DNA from: Cristatella mucedo
Taxonomy: Eukaryota > Bryozoa > Phylactolaemata > Cristatellidae
Direction of reading: 5' to 3'
Assembly: GCA_009760855.2 (NCBI GenBank)
Contig: WPIO01000016.1
Location: forward strand, 1,347,001 to 1,411,000
Length of the DNA stretch: 64,000 bases
Positions 1 to 10,500 of the stretch are shown here, piece by piece; position 1 is the stretch's first letter, and the number at the start of each line of letters is the position of its first letter. Below the pieces are notes generated by a model. It searched no databases, was not told the origin of the DNA, and saw nothing but the letters and a program-made list of their open reading frames with translations. A program made the position numbers and the translations under genes.

Positions 1-465
1 GTGGGGAGCACGACTCTTCTCACACCTCTCGCCCACTCGAGTCGCACTCCTCGATCGCGGCTGCGAACTTTCCCGCCCGGATGATACATCCAACATCTGC
101 TCGCAAGTGGGCTAGCGGGAGGAACAATGCCGGCGTGTGTCTAAGCCACGTCAGAGGGGGACCACAGCCGTGCACCGGCCCGTCCGATTATGCATCCAAC
201 GTCAGCATCGGCCCGTTCCGACGATAGTCCCAACAACCGTTCACCGGCGGATTAGCAGAGGAACAGTACCGGTCGATATCCGAGCCACGCCGTTGGCACC
301 ATCAGACTACACGCTCCGTGACCTTGAGATCGCAAACGCCACCGGCAGCCAGGTAGATGCCAAGTACGCACAGAGCATTGGGCCGAGCCGCTACAAGTGC
401 AACGCCACGAATGCAGTCGTCCCAGACGAGAGCGCTGTATCACTATAGCAGCCAGCATTAACAGC

Positions 466-650
466 TGATCCCACAGGCAGGCTAGCTACCTCACAGCCGC
501 TCGAAAAACGATTAGGGCCCGTCGAAGCTGGCGGCTGGCCATTTTCTCTGCCCACTCGTACTGATGTTTGCCTCGTATCAGGGAGGGTATTGGCGGCTGA
601 GCAGGTGACCACACAGGCAGGCGGGCTACCTCACAGCCGCTCGAAACAGG
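466..650. repeat. Direct repeat of about 40 bp, 139 bp apart
   Basis: Positions about 466-510 and 605-650 are near-identical (CACAGGCAGGC...GCTACCTCACAGCCGCTCGAAA). They lie at the left end of the gag-like remnant and may be a local duplication within that element. Confidence 0.6.
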
Positions 651-1677
651 GGCACGAAACTGGAGCACGGCCTTTCACGACCAGCCGGCAATGTGGGCCA
701 AAGGCCATTGTCACCGAGCTGACTTCCACAGCCGCCGTTTTTCGGACCTCGGGGCCGCCATCGCTCCAGCCGTTCCTTCGGATTCTGCCTGCACCTGCCC
801 GTGTCTCCGACCTGCGAACTCTCTCCGGCCTGAGCAGACTTTCCGTCCTGCGAAGACTCTCCGTCCTGAGTAGACTCCCGTGCCCACGCGGCGTCACAGC
901 CCACCTGCTCGTCGCAGGCCGAAGTCGCATTCATGGCTTGCCTCCTCCCATCGTAGACCGTTGGCTCTCTGCCGGACGCTGCCGCCTCTATCGTGGACGC
1001 TGCCAACTCTCTCGTGGACGCCACCGCCTTTCCGTGCGCCGCCTTGCTGCCGGAATCCTCCGCTTTGCTGATGTACGCCTCAGCCCCACTGCTGACCGTT
1101 GCCTTGCCGAACGCCCTTGCCTCGCGGCATACCATCGCCGCCTGGCCACCCGTTACCACTGGAGCTCCGGCGCCTCCCGCCGTACGGCAGCAGCCTGGCC
1201 AAACCTTTATCGCCCGGCACACGGACGGTGATCGCTGCTGCCGCTTCCGGTAGCCCTTGTCGGCCTTCTCAATCCGACCAGCTCCTCCTCGATCAGCGTG
1301 AAGCAGCCGAGCTCTACCGGCCGGCCAGGTGAATGCCCTCATTAGGGCTTCGCTCAGCTTGGTGTAGTCGTCTTGCTCTGCATGCGGGAGACTCGAGGCA
1401 AACGTGAAGGCCCCGCCTTGCTACACAAGAAACACGCAACAAGTGCCGCTTACTTGGTTCGTAGTGACTTTGCTCGATCTCCCTTTCGAAATTCTGCAGC
1501 CAGCCAACGAAGTCTCCGAAGCCATCTTTGTATGTAGCATCTTTGGACGCTTCATCTCAAGACATTTCAAAGGCCGTCATCGGCTCCATCGCGAAAAATA
1601 GCTTGTAGTCTGGTTCACGAACAGAAACTCTAGCTGCTGACCAGCACCAACCGTTTATCGTCCTGTGCACGGAGCAG

Positions 1678-1678
<1 letters not shown>

Positions 1679-1717
<39 letters not shown>
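1679..1717. repeat. Poly(G) run of 39 bases
   Basis: Uninterrupted G homopolymer at the edge of the second LTR-like repeat. The exact length is unreliable in most sequencing chemistries. It creates the spurious Gly- and Pro-rich open frames seen here. Confidence 0.95.
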
Positions 1718-1720
<3 letters not shown>

Positions 1721-2454
1721 GACACTCCATACCCGCTCTCGCCCACTCGGGTCCTGCTCCTCGACCACGGCTGCACACTGGCCCGCCCCGATGATACATC
1801 CAACCTCGGCACCGGCCCGGCGATATTCCCAGCAGCTGCTAGCCGGCGGGTTAGCAGAGGAACAGTAACGGACTGTATCCGAGCCATGTCGCTGGCATCC
1901 TCAGACTCAGACACGTCGGGCGTCTGGCTTTTCAGCTGCCTCTTCGTGTCGTGTCGACAGAAGGAGGATCTCGTAGGAATCGGAAGGATCTCTTGCCGCT
2001 GCCGAGCCACACTGTGTCGCACTGGAGCCTATCGTATCGCAGTCAATGGTGGGACGACCGTACAACCGTACCGCTACAGAACGGTAACCTTAACTAATGA
2101 TTTGCTAAGGACTTTTAGACGCGTGCCAGTTCTTGCAGTTGTGGAAAACGTAACTATCGATTGATACATCTTGAGGAGGGGTGTAGGGCAGGGTTGGGCA
2201 AGGCTAGCCAGCTCTGCAAACTGCTGCCCTTCACGTGGGGCCTGCCTCCTGGACTGACGATCGGCATCTTATTCGGCGGTCGTTATCTTAATTGCATAAG
2301 GCAAAGTCATAAATTGAGCAAGGGTTAGGTCGAGGCTGATGTCACCACAGCTGAGGCAATCGCAGCCTTTATTCCCACACATTGCCTTCGGTTATTTCCT
2401 TCTCTACAGAGCATCCTCTCAGCCATGTAAATAAATACAAATACAAATCATTTG

Positions 2455-2535
2455 TATAAGTGAAAGAGAAGTTCCCGGAGAGAAATTAATCTCTATTTAG
2501 GCGCTTCACATGTGCCACAGGGCTGAGTGCATCCA
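2455..2535 (-). mobile_element. SINE2 3' fragment
   Basis: Reverse complement of the tail half of the tRNA-derived family here called SINE2 (GCGCCTAAATAGAGATTAAT-like, then a short AT stretch). The A and B boxes are missing or eroded. Confidence 0.45.
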
Positions 2536-2867
2536 TGCTGTCTATTTCAGGCACTTTGAATTCTTGAGAGTTCTCGGCATTCGTCAAGTTGTAGCATCTT
2601 TTGTTCCAGCAACGGCTGCCTTGTTGCCTACCGGCTCCGGCAAATCGTTGCTAACCGCCCGTACAGGGGGGGGGGGGCCGAGTCATCGTACTAGCATAAC
2701 ACAGCATCTGCCTACACCCGGGTGTACATGACTATGCATATACACTGTACACACAAGCACATGTGTATATACTGTACCTGTGCATGCATGCGACATATAC
2801 CTGTACTCTAAACATAAAAAATACGCCCACGGACACACATTAAATCTGTAGCTGCTGGATTCTTCTG

Positions 2868-3044
2868 CTTAAAGACCATTGGCGACAGAAGCTTTAGCTC
2901 TGCAGGTCCTAGACTGCGGAACTCGCTTCCACAATTCTTATGCAACAACAATTACTCTCCTACTGCCGATTATGGCTCATCCTTTTCAGCGGTCCTGAGC
3001 TGCTACTTCCATGCTACTCACTACCTCAACTGTTCTTCTGACTC
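2868..3044 (+). mobile_element. LINE-A 3' fragment (RT C-terminus)
   Basis: Contains the conserved C-terminal coding piece of the non-LTR element called LINE-A here. It runs from the GDRSFSS-type motif (GGCGACAGAAGCTTTAGC) through a P-LWNSL-like segment to YFHATHYLN-like codons. It is truncated by the adjoining GT repeat. At least six more copies occur in the window, which lets the family be recognised. Confidence 0.7.
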
Positions 3045-3075
3045 ATGTGTGTGTGTGTGCGTGCGCATGCGTGCA

Positions 3076-3120
<45 letters not shown>
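3045..3120. repeat. (GT)n microsatellite
   Basis: Imperfect then perfect GT run between a LINE-A fragment and a SINE2 copy. Confidence 0.95.
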
Positions 3121-3122
3121 CC

Positions 3123-3265
3123 AATTGGTTTGGTCCAGCATTCAAGGTGCTTGCCTGCGTTGTGACCCCAACACTGGAGGTCGTGGGCTCAAGCCCCGAG
3201 GCATATGTGAAGCACCTGAATAGAAACTAAGTTATCTTGGGGCGCTATATAAATGAATTATATTT
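3123..3265 (+). mobile_element. SINE2 copy (tRNA-derived)
   Basis: A-box-like TTGGTTTGGTCCAGCATTCA and B-box-like GTCGTGGGCTCAAGCCC are followed by the family tail (GCACCTGAATAGAAACTAAG, then GGGCGCTATATAAATGAATT). Internal polymerase III promoter boxes are visible but the copy is diverged. Confidence 0.8.
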
Positions 3266-3717
3266 TATTTTAATTTTTCAGATCAAGAGATTTAAGATCT
3301 AAGAAATAGTTTGGACGAATTCTTTCATTCATTTTTTTATCAAAAAATGCTGCTCGACAGTTTCTTTTCAATGGCACCATAGATTTCTTGCAAAGCGTGA
3401 ACTATGTCAGACCTAACGATGTGCATGCTTGAAGTAGCATGTCGCAAATTGTTTATGATTGCCAGAACACTCCCGACACTGTTGTTGAGCTAAATATTTA
3501 GAGATGGGATACTTGCTGCACCCACAAATCTAAACTTCAAAGTGCTCAGACAGTGCTGAAAAATATCCTTTACGAATGATCACAATAGGTCGGATATCAA
3601 AAGTTCCTCCTGATACTGCAAAACAGGGCAGTTTTGCATGTTTTTGTATAACGTAAGCAAATCAAAGTCCTTGCAGCATACATATCCCAACAGACAGAAA
3701 TAGCCATCCTTCGTTCC

Positions 3718-3719
3718 TT

Positions 3720-3768
<49 letters not shown>

Positions 3769-3782
3769 TCTCTCTTTCTCAC
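3718..3782. repeat. (CT)n microsatellite
   Basis: CT run with a few CCC interruptions. The flanking 3266-3717 and 3783-4043 hold no gene or repeat I can recognise. Confidence 0.95.
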
Positions 3783-4043
3783 TACATTCGCTGTGGGGCC
3801 CAGCAGGATGAGGACATGGTATATACACTGAAAACCTACCCAACTACCCAACCTGTACACAGAGCAGACTTGTGTGAACGTACATGAGGCAGAGTAACCA
3901 GCTGAACTTGTAGATTACCTATCTGGCCCTCAAGGCTTCACCGAGTTGTCTTTGGACAAAGAGACAAATAGGAAAATCCGTGGTGTTGAAAGTGGAGCTC
4001 GCGCCTCCGGCACTAAAGGCGAAGTGTCCTAGCAGCTTCACAT

Positions 4044-4049
4044 TTTAAT
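4044..4049 (-). terminator. MAPKAP1: Candidate polyadenylation signal of MAPKAP1
   Basis: On the minus strand ATTAAA lies about 540 nt after the stop codon at 4592, giving a 3' UTR of ordinary length. Chosen by position and motif only. Confidence 0.35.
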
Positions 4050-4460
4050 TGGCTAGACGACAGCACACAGACGTAGACTGGTTCATGCATGGCATGCACC
4101 TCGTGCGTGCGGCTGGTAACTACTTGCGTGGATAGAACTGCTGTGTAAGCGCTGCTGGGACGCGCTGCACAAGCAGCAGGGCAGGACAAGCATGGCAGGA
4201 CAGCTGTACAGCGACTCCAACTTCTCAATTGTGCACTACCAACGACAAGCCTCGGTGGAGGAATGGGAGGGGGGAAGACATGCGAATGCAAGGCAGACTG
4301 CCAGCACAAGCTGTCTGGGCAATGATCATCATGATGCTTGCTACCTTGGCGCCTGCCATCATCCATAGCGAGCAGAGGTAGAGGGTAGCCGGCGCTCCTT
4401 CGAGCACAGCTCCGAGCTCTCCAAGTGAGCGGGGCGGCACTCCAAGCTGTGAGCCGCGCC

Positions 4461-4532
4461 CCATCTCAGCTGACGGAGCTCCGAAGAGTGACGGAGCTCC
4501 GAAGAGTGATGGAGCTCCGTCAGCTGAGATGG
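4461..4532 (-). promoter_or_regulatory. Perfect 22-bp stem hairpin in MAPKAP1 3' UTR
   Basis: Arms 4461-4482 and 4511-4532 are exact reverse complements (arm begins CCATCTCAGCTGACGGAG). The 28-nt loop carries a further tandem copy of the GACGGAGCTCCGAAGAGT unit. In the mRNA the stem starts about 60 nt after the stop codon. A 22-bp perfect stem should fold stably. Function is unknown. Confidence 0.75.
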
Positions 4533-4542
4533 CAAGTGGCAG

Positions 4543-4570
4543 CGGCTGCTGCTGCAAGCAGCAGCAGCCG
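4543..4570 (-). promoter_or_regulatory. Perfect 12-bp stem hairpin in MAPKAP1 3' UTR
   Basis: Arms CGGCTGCTGCTG (4543-4554) and CAGCAGCAGCCG (4559-4570) flank a CAAG loop, 21 nt after the stop codon. With the longer stem at 4461-4532 it forms a stacked pair at the start of the 3' UTR. Confidence 0.75.
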
Positions 4571-4591
4571 CCAGCCAGCCAGCCAATCACA

Positions 4592-7500
4592 TCAAAGCAA
4601 GTTACTGGTTTGGCGAGACGTTGTGGGGGACCTGGTTGCGGCCATTTGCTGTCTGTCCTTCGTATCTTGCATGTCGATCCGAATGTCTATTATGTCCCTG
4701 ATCACCTGGACGATCTCGCGAGCTGTGGCCGGATCGGCTTCGAACTCGTACTGTCGGAAATCGTTGCCTCCAAGATACGTCAGCCGAAACTGGGCCTTCC
4801 CTAGATGACAAAAACGGGCGGATTATTCAGAGGGTTGTCGAAAAGGCATCTGCTGCACACATACAGCTACAATCGTTCGGTGGGAGGCCTGGTAGGCCAG
4901 CACAAAATCTAGCCATGCGAGATGAGTTATTCACACCTCATCAAATGCTCAAGCTCCACTGCAGACACTAGACTGATAGATTGAATACCTTATTAAGTGA
5001 CTACGACTAGGTCAGTTGCAGTCGCTGAATAAAACTATGACATGACACAGCTGGCAAATGACTAGGAGGTTTTTTGGCTTCCAGTGTTGGAGTCGCGCAT
5101 CCAACTTTTGAGAAGGAACACCATATACCCTTTCTTTTCGCTATCGATTGCTGGAATGTTCCACACAGGGCCATGGCAGTGTAGAACTGCTGCCATCGTC
5201 CGTTGGACCACGTGTAAAGCTTTGCACAAGCACACACGGCTAGAGCCATGGGCATCGAATGAGAGCAGCCAAGGCCGAGGAGCCTGCAGATCTCAAGGCA
5301 ATCGAACATCATCGCCTAATTAGCCATCATCCAGCACCAAGGCTAGCACCGGCTGCACGGTATTTCACGCCCCAGTCAGCACCAGCGATCGAGCCAGTCG
5401 AGTAATGAGGCATCTGAGCATGGCATGCTCACAGAGCATGCAATTACGTCGGCCTCTGCGGTCGGCCCAGAGTACAGGCTGGGTGGCAGTAAGCAAGCGA
5501 GCCCTTCATTTCCTCTCTTCGTACTGCACCAATGAGCTGAGCGCTGCAAAATGAAGGGGAGCTCGGGCAAGCAGTGGCACGTGACTATCGGCTACTGTCA
5601 GCTGATGCCGGCAGCCGATGACAGCTGCTGCCACCAGTCACCAGTCATCAACATCAAATGCAGGAGCGAAATGTTCAAGGCCTCGGTGATGGCCAAAAAA
5701 CTGGGGGCAGCTAGCCCAGTCCATTGCAGCCAGCAGTCACCAGGAGATCCGCCTCGTGTCAAAATCTGGTATCGCCCAACGTCAATTACTGCAAGGACAG
5801 CTCGCTGTGCCTGGGCGAGTAACAGCTCAGCCGCTGGCAGCAGCCGTCTGCACCTCCCAGTGAAAGCAATCGATTGGCTGGCTGGAATCCATGCTGCTGC
5901 TGCTGCGCTCGATGTGCGCCTCCTAGTCGCTCTGGAGGTCCTTGGGGGGCCACCTGCCATTCCTAGAGGCGGGGTGGGGTTAAGGCTCAGCGTGAAGCAT
6001 GGCTGCAGTACGTCCAGGATGTCTACACCCTTCCCCATCACTACTCTTTAGCAACTCGGCCTCGGAGCCGTGCACGGAGTCAACCACTTTCTTAGCAAAT
6101 TCGTCTCGCGTAAGCATCCTCAAGCATTGGTATAAATGTGCATCAATGAAAAAGTGCCTAACCCACATCACGACGGCAACTTACGTTACCTTGGTTAAAC
6201 GCCGAGAATATAGTGCTGATGCCAAGAACGCTACAAAAAGTGGCACAAGTTTCATTTGTAGAACAGATTCCTTCACATGCAGTAGCCAAATCTGGAGATG
6301 ACCACCCCAAATGGAGGCCAGGTCACTATTACATCGCAATATTGCCCCCCCCCACTTGAAGACCTAAAAAGGGAAGCTTAGAACCCACTGCACCATCACA
6401 GCATCTGCTGTTAGTATATGAATTGCCCTTCGTGTGCTTATGTGTGCTGACACGTGCACATTAACACTAACCAATGGACAAGCACCCTTTCCAACATTAA
6501 AAAATACCCAGAAAGCGATTTAGTTTTCTTAAATTGCCCCAACAATATCTATAATGATACAGTTATTGTTCTAGGCTACTGCTTATTACCATATGTAATG
6601 TAATGTAATACAACTCCGTCTGTAACTCCACAAAGACTATGTGGGTGTTATGCAGGAGAGTTTTGTATAGTGCATTCACAGCCTAAGTCGCTTTCGGTAC
6701 GCATTCGGTAGCCAACAGACTTTATCTCACGCAACATTGAGAAAGAGGGAAGCATGGCATAGCCAGGAGAGCAGTTGAGATAGTGATTACCATGGAAGTA
6801 GCAGCTCAGGACCGCTGGAAAGGATGTGCCACAGTCGGCAGCAAGAGAGTAGTTTTCGTTGCATAAGAATCGTGAAAGCGAGTTCCACAGTCTAGGGCCT
6901 GCAGAGCTAAAGCTTCTGTTGGCAGTCGTCTTCATCAGTCCTCTCTTGTTCGTCTACCACACGTACGTCCCAATTATCTGCAGCAGTGGGCCCATGCAGA
7001 ATTGCAGCAGGAGGCCTCGTACTGTCAGCAGGGATCAGAGGTCGGGCATCAGAGGCCAGGGCTCCATCGACCGACCGACAATCCATCTCCTCGAGTAGAC
7101 TTTTCTCTTTAATCCCCAACACTAAGCCCCATTACTCATCTGCGAACACAGACAGAAGGCAATTTTAGAAAAAATCAATGTCTGGCTAGAGCTCCTGTTC
7201 ACTCCTGTTCCGAGTGCCTGTTCCGAGCAACCATGAGCGGCTCGGCTCGAAGCTCGGAAATCAGCATGCAGCATGATGCCGAGCGAAGCAGCGTTAGCCA
7301 GACCAGAGAAGGAACGACACTCGATCTGCTCTCTCGGATTTGGTATTCCCTGCATGCATCATCGCCTGCATCAGACCTTTGGATGACTGATATTCTCAGT
7401 ATTCTCAGTCACCGAGTCTATCAATATTCGTTGGTCGGGGGGGGGGGAGGGGTTGCTCACAGCTTGCTGCTCTACACTGTGTACTATAGCGCCGAAAAGC

Positions 7501-10500
7501 GAAAATGGTGGTTTGAGCGAGATCTCAGATTTACACGTGTGAGGCATGCATGAGGCTCTCAATGGTTATCTCTTGCAGCAAGCTTCAAGGTGCTGCGTCC
7601 TGGCCTGACTATGTGTCGAGCCAAGACGATGACTTGCAGTATTCAATCCACGATTTCTGTGGTTATCATAGCGATGTTGAATCATGGATCTGGAGAGCTT
7701 GATTGCAAGCTGATGTCGACACGGAGATTACCGAGGGGAACTCCGGAAGACCTGCCACCTACTACTACTACTTAGGTGCACGAACACCTGCCGCGGTAGG
7801 AATGTGTGTAATGTAATGTAACTCCGTCTGTAACTCCACAAAGCCACAAAGACTTGGTGAATGTTATGCAGGAGAGTTCTCTACAGTGCATTCAAAGCCT
7901 AAGTGGCTTTCGATACAAATGCTGTTGCCAAAATACTTCATTTCACACAACAAAGAGAAAGTGAGAGCACAGCTGAGTTAGGATGGCAAGGCACAGCTGA
8001 GTCAGGACGGCAGTCAAGGTAGTGAGTATCCTGGAAGTAACAGCTAGGGCCGGCTAGAATTATGGAAGTGAGACCCACAGTCTAGGACCAGCAGAGCAAA
8101 AGTTTCTGTCGCCAACAGTCGTTTTAGCATAGGAATGGAATAGCTAATTTATTGTGCATAGAGGACCTGAGGGCACAAGGCGACTGAAACCGGTGCAGCA
8201 ATTCAGCTAGGTATGCAGGAGCCAAGCCGTGGCGTGCCTTGTGGGTCAGTGTAAGAACTTTGCTCTGTACACGTTGATTTGGGGTCTTTGTGATTCGTCC
8301 TTCGTGTGCATGTACCTGCTTACACTGTGCCTGCTGCTTGCGAATATTACCATCAATCATTTGGTAATGCTTTCTATCCAGCATCTGTAAAGTGCCTATA
8401 AAGAGATTCAGTTCTCTGAGGGTGCTACACCAATTTTTTATCTTTAAAGGAGACACGTGGCTGAACCTTTGGGATTCATTAACTAGCCCTGCAGCCATAT
8501 TGGTGCAGGCTGTAGTCACAGCAAACTGTCAGCCCGGGAACTGGAAGCAAGCGGTGACTAGCTGGCGAAGGGGTCGGCTCGAGAACTGCCGATTAAGCAC
8601 GCCAACAGCAGAATCATAAGCTCAACGATGTGGCTGAGGCGACGCACTATCCGACACTTGGATCCGGCACTTGGAATGGCAAAATAAAACCACCAAACAA
8701 GACACAGGATCGCTTCGATCTGACCCCGGGCAAGTCGGGCAGAGCAAAGACGGCTGAACCAGATGAGTCGTCAATAAAGGAGGATGCATCAGGAGTGAAG
8801 TGAATCAGGGATGAAGGGCATCAGGGGTGAAAGGCATCAGGGTTAAAGGGCATCAGGGTTAAAGGGCAATGGAAACTGCCACAGGGTTGCAGCCTTGCCT
8901 GCTTGGAAGAAGGGTATCAGTGGGGCCACTTGTGCCAGGCTCTTGCCGAGCTGATACCCTTGGCAGGCTCGACAAAGGTCAGAGTTCAGCGCTCCTCTTT
9001 GAGAGATTGATCAGATGACAGATGGCCGGGCTGAAACACCGTCAAAAGTTCAGCCACTACGTGAGAAATTATGTAATCCTCACGTACACACCTGCAGATG
9101 ACAGCACCTGTAGAAGGCAGCACCTGTCTGAAGCGATCTCCGCAGGTCAGGCATTACAAATCCATATTAGCCATAAGTAGGGCAAATGCTACCCACAGGA
9201 CACTACTGCTGCTACTTCTTCAGCCAAGACTCAGCAGCAGCACCATGCAAGAAGGTAAGAATAATTCATAATTGGACCATAATTAGCTCATGCCGTCCTC
9301 CTCTCGATTTCATGCTCTAGTGCACTTTATATAGCTCCTTTCGTTTTAAAGCGCAATGGGCTGCATGGTGTGCTTAAATGTCCACTGCCTTGATGCTAAC
9401 CTTCATATCAAAAGGAAGACGCGGCGGCTCCACTCGGTGGAGCGAGGCAAGCACTTGCACCAGGACTTTGTACTGGACTTCGAACGCCTCTACCGAGAAC
9501 CGTAGAACGAGAGCAACAAAATGAGACTAAAATTGTAGGTCTGATCGGTGAAAGTGATTTACAGAATAACCGTAAATATCGAAAAAACACAAACGGTCCT
9601 GTGCGGTCATCTTTGCATGACTTCACTATAAATACACACTAATTTTGATTCATTTGTTGTTGCTTCTAACAAAGTGTTAGCAAAACTATGCAAACTCGTC
9701 CTGCTTCTCACTGTAAATGCATACATTTTAACTCTATCATGTCTTGCACTCAAAAGCAAATTTTGCGTGGTAATAATGGCCATTCTCCATACTTTAGAGA
9801 CACGAGCCATTGCAAAATGAGACTAACTATCCTGGAACAGAGGTAAGGTAAATGAAATCACAATCGGTTGTTGACTGTTAAACCGGGGCGGACACTCTGT
9901 CCAGTCGCCGAGACAGGGGCCACAGAGTCCACTTTGAGACATCAGCAGTTTGATGTTGACAAGCAGCCTGATTATTTGACTGTCTTTGCACTTATAGCAC
10001 CTGCTGTCGCTTTAAAAATATCCAACACGATTCCAACTGCCAGTAGCTCTGTAGCTGCAAAGTCATGCTGCCATTGGAAACCTCTAAATCTGCTCTCGCA
10101 GGGAAACTTGCACAGAGTGGAGAAATCCACGGGCAAAGCGGAGAGCTCAGACACAGTGGGCTGAACCGGTGCTGCATGCCGGCAGCACCTCGGAGGGAAC
10201 AAGGAGGAGAAGGCCGATTAACAGATTGCCTGCCTGATTGCCTGTAATTGATTCGCTGCCCACGTGCCGACGAAAATAGACAAGAACCGAAAATCTTGCC
10301 TCTGTGGTTTGGCCCAGTGGTTAAGGTGCTTTCCCAGACCAAGGTCTGGCCGAGATCGTGGACTCGAGGAGCCCCGTGGCATACGTGATGAGCCTGAATA
10401 GAGATTAAGTTCTCTTACAGCGCTAGACAAATGAATTATTATTATTATTATTATTATTATAAGGAGACTACCCCTCTCGGCAACCGATCAAGAAGTGATT

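Larger units (their letters stand above)
1..2060 (-). mobile_element. Decayed LTR-retrotransposon-like block with gag-like remnant
   Basis: Two diverged direct repeats (about 28-320 and 1722-1920; both contain ATGATACATCCAAC-like and GGCGGATTAGCAGAGGAACA-like stretches) flank about 1.4 kb. On the minus strand between them broken frames read like a retroelement gag. Around 1600-1450 there is a stretch with FVGWLQNFEREIEQ. Around 1360-1330 comes DYTKLSEALMRAFTWPAG, resembling the 'Y..L...L..AF' helix of metazoan gag proteins. From 1342 to 626 there is an open, hydrophilic, Ala/Ser/Gln-rich frame. Frames are interrupted and no protease, reverse transcriptase or integrase follows. I infer a truncated, dead element or a non-autonomous derivative. 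The flanking repeats could instead be an unrelated tandem duplication. Confidence 0.4.
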
